A stretch of DNA of 64,000 nucleotides. Source: Cottoperca gobio (taxonomy: Eukaryota; Chordata; Actinopteri; Perciformes; Bovichtidae). A program made the position numbers and the translations under genes. Shown here piece after piece: positions 11,401-24,821 of this stretch. The stretch covers positions 3,767,011 through 3,831,010 of the forward strand of contig NC_041376.1 of assembly GCF_900634415.1 (NCBI RefSeq), written 5' to 3'. Numbering within the stretch: position 1 is the stretch's first letter; each line of letters begins with the position of its first letter. The notes under the pieces are model-generated. The model worked only from the letters and a program-made list of their open reading frames with translations, did not search any database and was not told the origin of the DNA.

Positions 11401-11649
11401 GTTACAGCTAAGCGACACATGATTTGTCTGGTTGGATTTTAGGCCTGCTGGTGAGGTTTTAGTGAGGACAGGCTTCACAAAAAATGAGATGTGTTGTTGT
11501 TTTAAATCTGGTGCTGGATTAAAAAAGATGTCGGCAACAAGAAATATTCAGATACTTAAAAGTGCCAATACAACAATTATTTTCACCAGGGATTAATCTG
11601 GCAATAATTTTGTAAATTAATCAATGCATTGTTTTGTCTAAAATGTCAT

Positions 11650-12020
11650 CAAATTAAATTAAATAAATCCATCCATCCCTCAACAAAAGGCAAGTTTATT
11701 TCTAAAGCACATTTTAGCAACAAGGCCTTTCAAAGTGCTTTTACATAAAACTTAAAGTATTAAGACAAAATGGACATTCAAATACAACTTTAAAAAAAAA
11801 GAGATTAAAGAACCAAGAGAATAGAAAATTTAAAAAAGCTCAAATAGAATACGACAGGAATACAAGTTACAGCGCAGTGTAAGACAATTAATAATTATTT
11901 GATTTAATAAAAAGGTCTTGAGCGTTGATTTAAAAGAAGTGAGAGTTTTATCAAACCTGGAGTTTGTTCCAGATATATGGTGCTTAAAAACCTAATGCTG
12001 CTTCTCCATGTTCAGTTTAA
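11650..12020 (-). mobile_element. fragment of a teleost non-LTR retrotransposon or derived repeat
   Basis: On the + strand the block begins with AAATTAAATTAAAT-type short repeats and GGCAAGTTTATTT, continues with AGCAACAAGGCCTTTCAAAGTGC, and ends near TTCCAGATATATGGTGC and CTGCTTCTCCATG. I recognise this as a repeat common in fish genomes. The short tandem repeat at its left end suggests the 3' tail of a minus-strand element. Family name not determined. Confidence 0.5.
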
Positions 12021-12534
12021 AGGTTCAATGTGTAATTCAGAGCCTCGTGCTCCAAATACACAGGGGGCAGTATTTCACCTCTAAACTCATCATCAGAACA
12101 ACTATAAGATATTAACCTGTTTATATTTTAGTTGTAGTTTGTCATATTTATTGTCTTCCAAGTTTTATAGTATTCTTTATATTGTGTACTGTATTCTACA
12201 GATATCTCTCTCTCTTCTCGTGTTGATATATGTACTGTATATTCTTCACTCCTGTGTCCGTCAGTCTGTTCTTTGGACCAAACTGCTGAAACTCTGAGTC
12301 GGTCTAAATAACTCTGCTATCTTATAATCTTCACGTTGGGCTTAGATATGTGTGTTTACTGTGGCACCGGGGCTGCACGCTCCATGTAACCTTATGTTTT
12401 GATATGTTGGCTTGGAGATAGATACACACAGCTGTCTTTGACATAACGTCAACACTGTTACCGCTTCATTCTGTTGATAATGTTAATTGTTTAATGTTTT
12501 ACTTTTAAATTCTGGCGTATCTTACAAATGAACC

Positions 12535-12700
12535 CTTTTAAAGCCAAAAGTGATGTTTTCAAAAGTCTTGTTTTGTCCAACCAACAGAACAAAACTCAAA
12601 GATATTTAGTTTATAATGATATAAAATAGAGTTTTGCTAGAAAGATTACTAAAACAATGATTCAACATAGTTGTAATTATGTTTCTGTTGATTGACTAAG
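12535..12700 (+). mobile_element. non-autonomous DNA-transposon-like repeat (family A), partial copy
   Basis: Core TCTTGTTTTGTCCAACCAACAG then ACTCAAAGATATTTAGTTTA matches blocks at 20,899-20,990, 39,815-39,997 and 52,586-52,790. This is a very common percomorph repeat whose full copies have ATTAATCGATTAAT-type ends. Confidence 0.5.
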
Positions 12701-13039
12701 TGATTTGTTTCAGCTCCATCAACACTGTTATTATAATCGTCCATTACAAGTAAAAGTAGTTAAATGCTTGTCCCCTGGGTAAGAAGTAAAAAGAAGACAC
12801 TGTAAAGATCTTATTTGATATGTTGGTAATGTATCTCTATGGCCCTCAAACAGTTATTTACATAAAACTTCTGCAGGATGAAACTCGTGCTCATCTGAAA
12901 TGAGGTTCCCAGGCTGGACACAGATCAAAAAGCCAAAAAAGTTGCTATAGCGGTCAAATAAATGTATAAAAGTAGCAAAAAGTTTTCCAGTGCAAGTGCA
13001 GGATGTGTAGATGTGACTTTCCAATCACTCAGGATTCAG

Positions 13040-14542
13040 TTTGAGATTTCATTGTGGTTTATTTGCACTCAAATCATGTGATATAGAGCTGCAAGAAGAA
13101 ATAAGAGACAAAAGGAATTCAATGTGACGACACATTGTTCAGCACCAGTGTACATTTGGGAACGGGAAGACACGACAAGATTCACTGGAGCTTCTAAAAG
13201 TGAAATTAGTACAAAACAAACAACGATGCAGAACGTGAACTGTAGCGTGATGACTGAGGTTAAAAATTATCTGCTTTACACTGCAGTTTTGACAACAAAA
13301 TACAACAAAATCAATTACTAAAACAATTATTCACAACTCTGGAACTAAAAAGAAAGAATAAAAAGACAGTAGTAGTATCAGTGCTTTGCTGTAGTTGCTA
13401 AACAAGCATGCCTTCCAGTTATGATGCTGAGCTTTCAGTGGCGTAGTGTGAAGGCTTTCGATCCCCTGAAGAAATGGCATTAACTGACTAACACATCTGC
13501 TGTTCAACGTCACCTTCTCTTTATGCTTCTGGTGTTACATCAGTCGGAGGAACGCTTTGCCCGCTCTAAAAGAAACGCTCAACATGTCTTGATCTGTGCC
13601 GTGTGGGACGATGCGTTTGTGGGCGTCTGTGTTCTCGGGTGAGAAAAAGGCAGTTTGGGTGAGACTTTTTGCTCTCTGTGGAAAATGGATACGATCACAA
13701 AGGATGCTGCGTAACACGAGCAACACCAGTGGCTATTACAGTAGTTCTAACTATGCTCCCATGCACACACAGCATAGACTCATTCACATTTGGTGGGGGT
13801 GGAACAGAAGTCTATTCTGCTATAAGGCTGTAAACATGAGCTGAAATACTAATCTGACAACGACGAACTACTTAACAAAGACCTCATTCTTACTTAGGAA
13901 ATCTAACACGGTAGCATCGACGCAAAACAGCACAAATAACAATATAAATAATACATAAACGCATATAAAAGGTTAGCTTGCATTATGATATTTCTCATCA
14001 ATTGGTCATCTATATTTTTCCATAGCTGGCATATTATTAATGTCAGCCTTGTAATAATTTATTACATTTCATTCACCATCGCTCGCAGTAAGAAAGACAT
14101 TTGTGATATTTGTGACATTAAATCATGTAAAAAGGCATCTAAATAGTACATGATACAAGTGCAAAATCGTATTTTACAGTGAGGTAACACAACCGCATCA
14201 TAAAAACCATGACTCGCCTTCATAATCCTAAAACTATTCGTAACATATTCCCCCCCTAATGTGATCCAACTTCTTGTTTCTTTGCCGCTTATATTTGGTT
14301 AACCCTTTTGGTAACCACTTAGCTAGTAATAGTTTTCCTTGATCCACATTCCAAAATTATTACGGCAAACGTCATACAGTTTAATGTTTTACAGTCCTAT
14401 GTAACTGTGCCGAGTTAAAATAAAAACTCCATTACCCAACATGTATCCTAAGCTTCCAGAAATAAAAACAAGTCGTCTTGCTCGGCCGTGTGTTTCCCTC
14501 ACGTGTCGTTCTTCCGCTTCACGTACGGGGCCGTCTGATTGG
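13040..14542 (-). other. dpysl5: 3'UTR of dpysl5
   Basis: This is non-coding sequence downstream of the dpysl5 stop. It contains an AATAAA poly(A) signal on the minus strand at 13058-13063, giving a ~1.5 kb 3'UTR. The middle section is AT-rich and lacks recognised repeats. Confidence 0.65.
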
Positions 14543-17500
14543 TTACCAGATGCCGCTGGATCTCCCTCCAGGAGGAGCGAGGATCCTGGCCGAGGACCTC
14601 TTTGGGATGTTGTCATCGATCTGGGCACCTGGAGCAGCAGGAAACGTGAGCACGTGTTCAGCAGCGAAACACGACATATTTCCTGGTATTATTTATTTGG
14701 TATTGTAAAGGAACCAGCTTCCAGTTTGTGTTCGGGAGGCAGACACACTCTCCACATTTAAGAGCAGGCCTAAAGACTTTCCTTTTTGATAAAGCTTATA
14801 GTTAGGGCTGGCTCAGGCTTACCTTGGATCAGCCCCTAGTTTTGCTGCTATAGGCTTAGAATTTTTTCATTGTGCGGTGAGAGGGTCTAAGGACAGAGGG
14901 TGTCGCATCCTGTACAGTCTGGAAAGCCCACTGAGACAAATGTGTCATTTGTGATATTGGGCTATATAAATAAATTTGATTTGATTTAAAGGCTTCTCTC
15001 TGAACAGCGTATGTTAAGTTCCAGGCAGATATAAGCAATGCAGTATACTTCAACAGATACATTCTTCTCATTACATTTCAAATGTAACAGAGAAAACTAT
15101 CCCTCAGAATAAAGCGTCAATAAGAAGCTTTTTTCTTTAGTAGATCACATAATTCTCCTTGGGCTACAAGGCTTTACGCTGTTTGTGAGGAAGCTGAATT
15201 ACAATATATGTAAAGTAATAATTTATCATGAGACACAATTGGAAGGAAGTTAGTTGCTAGATTTGAAGAAAAAATGTTAAAAGATAACTTGTAGAAGACA
15301 ACATGACAAACATATATTGAAATCGAGCACAATTACGCCACTGAATCTTATGTTGAATCAAACTTAGCTGCACAGTTGAGAACAGGAATCGTTCCTTGAG
15401 TAAATAGGTTGTGTGGATTATGTAAATTAGGATAAATGAAGCTGCTGACCATAAATAGTTTGAGTCCAGCCACAGACCTTTGCATGTCATTCCTCATCTC
15501 GCTCCTTTCCTGTCAGCTCTCTACTCTCAAATCTCTCCAAGCATCAAAATACTTTTAAAAGTGTACTAAACAACTCCTATGTGTGTACATGTCTACATGT
15601 GGGGAATATAACTGAAGAGCAGGATGTGTAAGCTTTCTATATACTTTGGATTTGCAAACATTGTTTTGAAAAGTGCAAAAACTGTCCCTCAAAATGTCTT
15701 TAAATATGGCGCCCTCATCAGGCCAAGTAGTACATGCTTTAAAGGTTGGAGAAGCAGTGACAAAATACAGCATCTCTCAAAGAAATAGTCCCTCTTACAC
15801 TCGTGCTATCATCATATTTAGGACAAATGTTCTCAGATATCTGAACTAATCCGTTGATTCTTACCAGACAGACTGAAGCTGGACCCTTGGAGGTCCCTCA
15901 CGCCACCGTGCCGGGTGCAGGGCCGCGTCGGAGTGTCCAGATCTGAAACCCCAAAGTCCCTCTTTCCTGAGTTGAGCACAGCAACAACTTCACCTGTGTA
16001 GGGCTCTCGCTCCACAGCTTTCACAGCCTGGCTCTGGTAGGTCAACACACACGCACATACATATTACAAATACAGAACGCAACACATGATACTGACTATT
16101 TATTGGAATAAACGAGTAGAAGAACTAGAATATCCTTCTCAAGTAGAGGAACTGTTACGGCAGAGTAATATTACTCCAAACTTCTTATGTGGAAGACCAA
16201 AAGTAGCTCTTTTGACAACCAAGATAGCAGCTTAGCTGGACTGTAAGATGGACATCAACATCAACAATGGAGAGCTTTGTCAAAAACAAAGGTTTCATCC
16301 CACTGCTCATCACCGACTCTGGTGCAACTGTAGTGCGACTGACTCCAGATCAGAAGGTTGCAATAATTAGGATAAAGAAGGAAGAAAAAGACAGAAGGGA
16401 GGATCGAAGGAAGAAAGGAAACTTAAGAGGGAATCTAAAGACTTAAATAAGAAAGGAAGGAAAGAGATAAGATGCAAAGAAAGAAATGAATGAAGGGAGG
16501 TCGGTTCTGTCCGATACCTTTTCCCTCTGAACCATCTTCTTGTAGAGGTAATCTGGGAAGGTCCTCAGGGGGCAGAACTTCCCGGAGCCCTCAGCACACG
16601 TGAAGATGCCGTTTTCATAAACCACACGGCCACGGCTGATGGTGACCAGGGGAACACCATGACAGCGGAGACCTTCGTACAGGTTCACGTCTCCTCCCTG
16701 GACCTGGTTAGCCACAGAAATGGTCCTGCAGACAGAGATGGACGAGACAAAGACGACCTGGTTAATATCAGACAAAAACCTAAATCAGCTTCAGGGATTG
16801 GAGATAAAAGCTGCGGTGAGACAAGCCGATCGATGAACGGACGGATCCAGTTTCATACTTGGATCCCTCGGGGTCCCAGACCACCACATCAGCATCTGCT
16901 CCTGCGATGATCCTGCCTTTCCTCGGGTAGAGGTTGTAGATCTTGGCAGCGTTTGAGCTTGTGACTGCAACAAAGCGATTCTCATCCATTTTACCTCCAA
17001 GCTACAGCAAAGACACAACGTGAAATATGTTTGTAATCTTACAAATGAACTTAACATGCGACTTTAAATCGATAACCACCAAAACAAAACAGATGTCCTG
17101 TATTTGGAAGCTCTCTAGCAGCCAGACGGGAACAAAAGAGCCACACATACCACTCCTTTCTCCCAGATGACGCTCATGCGATCCTGAATGCCAGGAATCC
17201 CGTGGGGGATCTTTGTGAAGTCGTCCTTACCCATGGCTCTCTGTTTGATGGTGAAAGGACGGTGGTCGGACGCCACGACATTCAGAGTGTCGCTGCGGCC
17301 AAACAGAGTGAGATCACGGTTAATACGGCAGAAACACTGACATCAGACTACATTTAGTGAGACCTTTTATAGCGTTTGCCTCACTTTCCCAGCAGGCTCA
17401 TTAGGTAATTGGGAGTACTGGGGTCCAGGCGGAGAGGAGGCACGGTGACGTGTGCCGCCGCGTGGGCCCAGTCCTGATGGTAGTACTGCATTCCGTTCAG

Positions 17501-18172
17501 CACAGCGTGGGCTGTGGTGGTTTCACCCTGGACAACCTTACCTGTGGTTAGACGGGACAATAAGGGCAGACGTTACACAAGCAAGAGATTCAAAGATTTA
17601 GCAAACCATGACTTTTGGAAAACATGTCTTACAAAACTATGAGGACTAGAACGAGAGTTTAAGCACCATTGTCCCACAAAAAGGAGAAATAATAAGGGAT
17701 GATGCATGTATAGGTTATTAAATGTCTATTAAAACGTACATACTAACGGGGTTTTCTCTGAAGCCAGCATTCGGTTAAATGCCTGTTTTACTTACGGTCA
17801 TAAGGACACATCTCCTAAATTAAATATAGATACTAAAATCCAGTATCCTTGACATATACGGTCCCACTTTCACCAAAAAAAAAGGTGAATATGTGGGCAT
17901 GTTCCACACGGCCTGCAGCAACAGTACGTGGTCCCGGATCATTTGTATTTCAGGGGTCATAAAGATCTCTGATGGAGTAATAAAACATTATAATAATCCA
18001 TTTAAAAAGTGCATCTCCTGTAAACTAAAGCAATTAGTTTCCAAATGTAGGCATTCATATTATTTGCTTTGGAAACAGAAGTCTTACCCTGCATCTTGGC
18101 TGTAGCTACTACGTCTCCGGCAGACATACTGGACACATTGACCAGGTAGATCGGGCAGTGGGCCTGACAGAA

Positions 18173-18217
<45 letters not shown>

Positions 18218-21200
18218 GGTGCTACATGTATTTATTTATAGATTTATATATAATTCTATCGTTTGTTTTTGGCAAATGAACTCTTCATCTGTGCAGGAGA
18301 CATCTCACTCACCCTGTTGCCGATGGTGATTGCCCTGTGGGTCGCCTCCGCTTCCAACTGTAAAGAAACAGAAGACTTAATACACTAAGATCTTTCATTT
18401 ACATAAATAATAAAACTCTTGACTAGAGTCTGGATATGATAAAGGTATTCCCGACTATGATACCTCTTCAGGCCTGCTGATTTCGATCCCCTCTGGGCCG
18501 CTGATGCCCAGGTCCAGTGCTTCTTTTGCACCCTGAGAAGACAAAGTTCTTTAACAAAAGCATTTATGGTGACATAACTTGAGTATACTACAATAGATAT
18601 ATGAGCTCTTACCTCGGCCACCAGTTCCCCGTTCTCAGCGTGGACTCTTGCTATAGCTCCAATGTCCTTGCAGTGCTGCAGAGCCTGGAAGAGCTCGCTG
18701 TCCCTCAGCATGAACGTGTCCTTATAGGCCATGAACATCTGAAAGGAATTCACTCCGTTCTCCCTCACCAGCTTCTCCATCTCCGCTCGCACCTGCAGGA
18801 AGAGAAAGTGTAAAGGAGTTCTGGTGCATCTCTCAGTCTGAACCGAGTGTCCTTATACAGAGGAGGATCTGGGGCTGCGCTCCAATAGTCTTCTTTGCTC
18901 AGGAAGGTTCCTAACGGAGTGAAATGACCCGGAAGCGTTCATGATCAGAGCTGTTCGAATTCTCTAAACGCTAAGAATTCCTTGCGGCGGCAACATTTAA
19001 AGCGACGCACCATTCGGTCCGCCGATAACATCCGCTGTGTCCGTTTAACTGAACACTGTGGATGAACTGAAAACAGCTTCTTAGGAGGTGTTGTAGTACA
19101 GCATTGAGTTTGTCACTGTACTCATTTTCTATGTGTTATGACTAAAGTTGCTTAAATAAGTAGATATAAGCTTATATATCCATAAACATGTGGATCAGTA
19201 GAGTCTGAAATATCTGTTGCAACAACTTCATGCTTATGAACCAGTGTTGAACAATTAGTCAGAGAAAAAAAAAGCCTCAATTAACCAGAATGCAACACAT
19301 TTCATGTTTTAAGTATGAAACCACTTCCGCTTTGTCCTGGCATTTAAAAAAGGCCCCTCGTTTAGGGTTTGTTCTCACTCTCCATGTCTTCAGCTACACA
19401 GAGAAGGAGCTGAAAGAAGCAAGTCTAGTCTCTGGATGCAAGAATTCTGGGAAATGTAGTCACGAACAGAGGTACAGCTGAAGGAGTAACAGTTTAGGAC
19501 TAAATGTTGTTTTTTTGCCATGAAAATAAATAGTTTTGGAGAAAGAAAGATCATGTGTAGAGGCAGGCACAGTGTTGGAATACCTTTGGTCCCCACCAAG
19601 TAACTCCCACGTGCAGAGCGTAGTCACAGCAGGCTTTGGAGTCCGCCGAGCTGCGGCACTTCTCGTAGGCTTCCAGCAAAGACTCATCCTTCTCTGGCAG
19701 AATGTGTCCGATCACCATTGTTGTACCGCCAGCGAGAGCAGCCTGGAAGAGACGCAAACAACAGCTCTCAGGTCACAGGTTGTAACGCTGCGATTATTAT
19801 TGTGTTGCAGTGTTTACTATCTGTAGCTTTCAGTGCGTCTGTCTTTGTTTAATCAATTTCCATTAAAGACTTCAAAACGGTCATTAAACCGACGCATTTA
19901 GAGACGTTAAAGCAGAAGATTTATTGATCCCATAACTACTGAAGGAACTGAAATCTCCTGATCAACACATCTCCTGCGCTAAGCATGAAAGTAGAAGCTT
20001 AAATTGTCATTGATGCACATTTTCATGGTTATACGACTGCTGAGGGAAATATAAATCCCTCAGTGTAATCAAAGCAATAACTATCACTTATTTTACGACA
20101 TCAGCACTTCTTACTTATTATCCTCCGCAGATTTAGATGTTTTTAGACCCACGTTACAGTAAATGAACCCCAACAAGTGAAAACAGAGTGTTTTGTGTGC
20201 ATGCTTCACTGAGCATCTGTCAGCTGACCCTACAGAGTGGTGTGTAGCGGGAGGACGAGGGGGGCGTGCGTCTGGGAACCATTGTCTCCAAGCACAATGC
20301 CGTGAGTGAAAAGGCTTCGCAGCAGTCTTTGCAGCAGCCCCCCACGGTATCCATGGAAACAGATACCGATCTGCATTTGTTTCATGTGTTGGAGCGCGGC
20401 GGCGGCGGCAGGGAGGGGAGAGAGGAATGAGGAGAATAGTGTCCGTCACCAGCGTGTACCGGTATCTTGTCTGTCTCAAGCCTCCGTCAGCTCTCATCCT
20501 CCATCATCTCTGAGAGTGTTGAGTCATCCCCGTGCTCTGGAGCAGAGCGGGGTATCCCGGTCTTCATCTGCAGCCATCTGCACACTTTCTGGCAGCCTCG
20601 GCAACGGCAGAGTGCCAAATCATCTTCGTGTGACGTTGTCGAAACACAGACTCTGCAACCTTCCCGTAAAAAACACACACAACTGCCAAGTAGGACAGTT
20701 TCACATCTATGAACCTACTGAATAGATTCATTCATTGTGTCTGTTGTGAAAGGTGTCAACAAGTCCTGTGTGCACTTTAGCTCGCAGGTTGTTGTTGTTT
20801 TTCCGCGCATGTTTTTAAGGGATTATCTGGTTCATGATTACCACATGACATTTTGAAGCAAGACTTGTGACATCTGGCATTTCACAGATCTGAGTCCGAG
20901 TTGTTTTGTCAAACCAACAGTTTAAAATGCAAAAGATAATCAGTTCACGATCACAGAGGAGTAACAGAGGCAGAAACTCTTCACAATAAATCTGTTATCA
21001 AAGTGTCCGATTAGCTTTCTGTTCATTTACTAATGAATGAATGAATTACTTCCAAACTGTCACGATCATCGACCTCGTTTAAATAACGTTCAACATGCCG
21101 TTTGCATTTTATCTCAATGCTTTATAGTTAATATTGCAGTTGTACTGTTTCCATGTAATACATTATGTTCTCATTATAAGTTATAACATGTCTCATCACA

Positions 21201-21767
21201 AAACAAACCGAAGAAGCGTCTCTGACATCTCGGCTAATATTAGCATCAGTGAAAAGCTTTCATTGATCTGTCAGATACAGAAAACAACATTTGTGATTGA
21301 AAGCAACATGAAAGTTATGAACCAGGAGAATCTGTTCTGCAGACACATTTCTCTCATTTCATGCTTCGACAAGAAAACTTGCTGTAAAATGAAGCGTGGC
21401 TTTTGTTCTGCTCTACAAATAGGACAGTGCCAGTCGCCCTACTTCCAATCTAAACCCTTCTCTCTTCTTCTTCTTCTTCTTCTTTCCATTTCTAGCAGGA
21501 CGTTACCTTGGTGCCGCTGTAGAAGTCGTCCGCCGTGGTCGCGTTCATGAAGCTCTCCTCCAGGTGGACGCTGGTGTCGATCCCCCCGGGGAGGACCAGT
21601 TTTCCCGAGGCGTCGATCACTTTGGCTCCACCTGGGATCATCATCTCCTTCCCCACCTGCTGGATGATGCCGTTCTCGATGTAGACGTCGGCCTCCTGGG
21701 TGCAGTCGTCGTTCACCACCTTGCCGCCCTTTATCAGGATCCGCACCATCGCTGAGCTGGAAGACAT
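14543..21767 (-). CDS. dpysl5: dihydropyrimidinase-like 5 (CRMP5, collapsin response mediator protein 5)
   Basis: CRMP5 is a cytosolic neuronal scaffold with a dihydropyrimidinase fold. It has no expected enzyme activity and acts in axon guidance and neurite growth. Twelve coding exons: 21507-21767, 19584-19742, 18613-18792, 18464-18532, 18313-18357, 18088-18163, 17385-17541, 17151-17292, 16859-17001, 16518-16725, 15865-16033, 14543-14628. They sum to 1,695 nt, giving exactly 564 aa, the human length as I recall it. Recognisable blocks are SAMVRILIKGGKVVNDDC and PGGIDTSVHLEESFMNAT near the N-terminus, ALHVGVTWWGPK, GAIARVHAENGELVAEG, HCPIYLVNVSSMSAGDV, NVVASDHRPFT, SSNAAKIYNLYPRKGRI, VQGGDVNLYEGLRCHGVPLV, and a C-terminal tail TPTRPCTRHGG...SSFSLSG ending APPGGRSSGIW. 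The full histidine/carboxy-lysine metal site of true dihydropyrimidinases is not evident, as in other CRMPs. The start MSSSSAMV follows an acceptor at 21777/21778, so the 5'UTR is spliced. Confidence 0.96.
14761..14990 (+). mobile_element. 3' tail of a non-LTR (LINE-type) retrotransposon in the last dpysl5 intron
   Basis: It starts at CTAAAGACTTTCCTTTTTGAT, which resembles the end of a LINE ORF2 reading KTFLFDKAYS. It runs through GGCTGGCTCAGG and TGGAAAGCCCACTGAGAC, and ends GATATTGGGCTATATAAATAAA with a TTTGATTTGATT tandem tail. This is the characteristic 5'-truncated, 3'-repeat-tailed structure of fish LINE copies. Family assignment (L2/Rex1-like) is a guess. Confidence 0.6.
18174..18214. 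repeat. (CA)n microsatellite in a dpysl5 intron
   Basis: Uninterrupted CA repeat of about 40 bp, only ~10 bp from the acceptor of the exon 18088-18163. The minus-strand intron end is therefore a (TG)n tract just before the splice site. Confidence 0.95.
18870..19060. repeat. possible dispersed repeat in a dpysl5 intron
   Basis: GGCTGCGCTCCAATAGTC, CTCAGGAAGGTTCCTAA and ATGACCCGGAAGCG are words I associate with a fish dispersed repeat. No second copy is visible in this window, so the call is weak. Confidence 0.3.
20895..20995 (+). mobile_element. non-autonomous DNA-transposon-like repeat (family A), partial copy
   Basis: GTTGTTTTGTCAAACCAACAG, AAAAGATAATCAGTTCACGA and CACAGAGGAGTAACAGAGGC match the internal part of the same family seen at 12.55, 39.8 and 52.6 kb. 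It lies in the first coding intron of dpysl5. Confidence 0.45.
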
Positions 21768-22239
21768 GGCTATAGCTCTGTCAGGAAGAGAGGAAGAAGA
21801 CGTCTGTTAACCCTGTTTAGTCAGGCAGTGTGTGATAGACTGACCACATCTAAAACAAGAAAAAGAAAGGTTACAGCTACTGCGAGAACTTCCCGTACCT
21901 CATCCTGAGACTGTAGTAAGTCTAGCAGATACAAGGATCAGTGATGCTGCCCTGAGACTAGTCTGTCAGGCTGTGACTGACATCAGCTACAAGACTGATG
22001 GGCTGTGTCAGTCACCGCCTGTGACCTGGCGTCACAGTGGACAGTGACGTAGTGGCGAATACAAAGAAGCTGAGTCCAGTTGTGGATCACAATAAGGCAG
22101 ACAAGGGTCAATCAGGCCTTTATCTTGAAAGGACAAAAGCAGCATAAAGCCACTTACGATGATGTTAGTGGCAGAAAAATATGAACTAAGAAAGTTGAGG
22201 TGCGTTCCTTTGCTACATTCATGAAAATGAGCTCTAACC

Positions 22240-22335
22240 TGCCCCAGTGCTGCCCAACCTGGGGATCACTACCCCTAAAAGAGGTCACGAGATTAATCTA
22301 AGGGGTCGTCAGACGATTACATGTTACCACTATTT
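22240..22335. repeat. dispersed repeat fragment
   Basis: GTGCTGCCCAACCTGGGGATC then CTAAAAGAGGTCACGAGATT and AAGGGGTCGTCAGACGATTA is a motif set common in fish genomes. I think it is a non-autonomous DNA transposon fragment. Only one copy is seen here. Confidence 0.4.
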
Positions 22336-22721
22336 GACTCAAAGATTTAAACTGGATGACTTTTGGACCAGACGAAATGAATAATGGATTCAGTAACCGA
22401 ATTGTATTCCTTGCAACATAGAGAGCTGAAACGGCACTCTCACCATCATGTCGCTAAATTACATTTGCGGAATTGAATAAATAAGTGTGTATTTAATTAT
22501 TGTTCGTTATACAATCCTGGTCTCAACTACAAAGGTTGCTCCGCTCTCTAGTCTTCTCTGAACGACACAAAAATCACAGGACAAATAAAGACAAATTATT
22601 TTCTTGACATCACTTCTTGGGTAAACTGGGTGTGATCACTGTTATTACCTAACCATCAATAACAAAGCAATAATCTCCAAGATCTACCTCCTCCCTTCCC
22701 TTTAGCACTACTGTATTAGTG

Positions 22722-22827
<106 letters not shown>

Positions 22828-23589
22828 ACCCTGCGTGCTTGCGTGCTCGCAGAATGCGTACGTATGAGGGTGCGGCAACTTTACTGCATGGCATGGAGTC
22901 CTTCACACATCCAGACCTGATGGATGATAATGTAGGATGGGCATTAACTCGTGCCCTATTTCCCGTGTTCCCCCAAAAGCCTGGACGCAGCGTCAGGCTT
23001 TAATAAAGTTATTTTGAATATTGCAGGGCCTATTGCTCTGTATGCACTCTGGAAGTGGACGCCGGTTGTCAATAATAAAACAGGTGAGCCCTGTTTTAAG
23101 ACTTGCACAATATCAAATAAAACACAAATCGATTACAGATTCAATACATGCAACTATAGTATAAACTACACACGTTATAAAACCATACGCCCTGGTAATA
23201 CTGGTCTAATGTCTTCATATTGATCTGATTTGTCATTTAAATCTATAAAATCCCTGCTACAAATCAAACGCAAGTATTGTCAATTATAATCAAACACAAT
23301 CATTTCCCAAATAATGTAATTTCACTGCAAAAGTGTGATAGCAGTGAGAAGATGACACTTCCACTTGTGCGACTTGACACAAAGAAACCGGTCTCCATCC
23401 GGCAGGAGCGGCTGCAGCACAGCGTTCAGGAGCGACCTAGAAACCGCCTCACTAACTCTCAGTCCGCCCTAGTCCCTCATCTCCCTCCGCAATGGAGACA
23501 AGCTTTCTATCTAACGGTGCAAAGTGTCTCCACACTGTAATCACAGCCCTGCAGCCCTGCAGCCAGGTCGGGAGGTGTAGTTGTACTTC

Positions 23590-23880
23590 AGGGTGTGTAT
23601 AGATCCTGGGAGGGAGGCAGGGCAGACGTGTAGCCCGGCGGGCAACGAAACAAAGTGTCCAAGCTCCAGGAGAGGATTTCCTCGTTAAGACAGAGCCGCT
23701 GCAGCCGACGGGTCAGAATAATGCTGATGATGTGCACCACGTACCTCCTCTCTGGGCCTGCTGCTGCTGCTCCACGCGCCTCTCTGCTTACTTTCTTACG
23801 GAATGCAACACAATCCGTGGATGGCACTTCCCAAGGAGATACACACACATACATACACACACACACACACACACACTAGA
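23590..23880 (-). other. dpysl5: possible 5' non-coding exon of dpysl5
   Basis: A moderately GC-rich block has a candidate minus-strand donor GAGAGGAG|GTACGT (exon end 23745). A non-coding first exon is required because the ATG exon begins at an acceptor (21777). This is the best-looking donor I found within 2 kb, but nothing else supports it. A short (CA)n lies at ~23,844-23,876. Confidence 0.2.
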
Positions 23881-24821
23881 TGGATGCCTTCCTGGCTGGT
23901 CCGGGACCAGCAGACCGCAGCCTCATCACCATCAATTATACGAGGATGTACAAGTTAGACTTCCGGTTATGGCTTTCAAAATAAAGTTCAAACAGTTTGG
24001 CCTTGCAAATGAGTAGTGTGACAAAATTTCAGAATCTGGTTGAATATACAAGGAATGTATTTGGTGTGTTGATGCATATACAAGAAACATAAATATATAT
24101 TATATATAATTTATATTTACATTATTCACTCTGTGAATCTTTGGGCAATTTAGAAATGTGTGCCTTTTCTTTTTAACCATGTTTTTTTTGTTTCCTTAGA
24201 AACAATATCCAACAACCTAATCTATAGTAAATAAAGTAATATGTACATATAACAACAGATAATAGGATAGTACATGTTTATTGAAAAACAAAAGAAAATG
24301 ATAATATATTCACCCAGCAGATTCCCAGCACCAGAGATACAGTCAGTGTACATACTATGTTTAACGCATGTTTGCAAAAAGAGTAAATAAAACTAAATAT
24401 AAAATAAATATGTAATGCAAATTAAATTAAATGAACTACAAAGTGAAAATGAATTAAATAAAGGGTGCTTAACAAAAACCTCTCTAAACTAAAGCCCATT
24501 ATGCAAATTGCTCTTTGGGTGACCTAGTAGAATACTAATAATATGTGTAACTGTTTAGATTACATATATTTTGGGAGTAGTCATAAGTAAGATATATGCA
24601 CATATGTACTGTTGAAATATGTCATGCACTTTACAAGTATGTATTTCAAACACAAATGTTACAGCGGCTTTGTTGTCTTCACAATCACAGACGGGGGGGG
24701 GCTCTCTTTGGACACATGTCTGTGCTTTTATTTTGTAGGCTAATCGCATGTTTTCCGGTACCATACCATCTTTCTGTGGTTAGCTTGATGCAGCTCGCAG
24801 CATCCAGGCCGTAAGACGGTG

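Noticed and set aside
20111..20725. Overlapping open frames of 128-139 aa in a GC-rich patch
   Set aside because: Both strands are open, no domain is recognisable, and the patch lies within a dpysl5 intron. GC-rich chance frames, possibly regulatory DNA.
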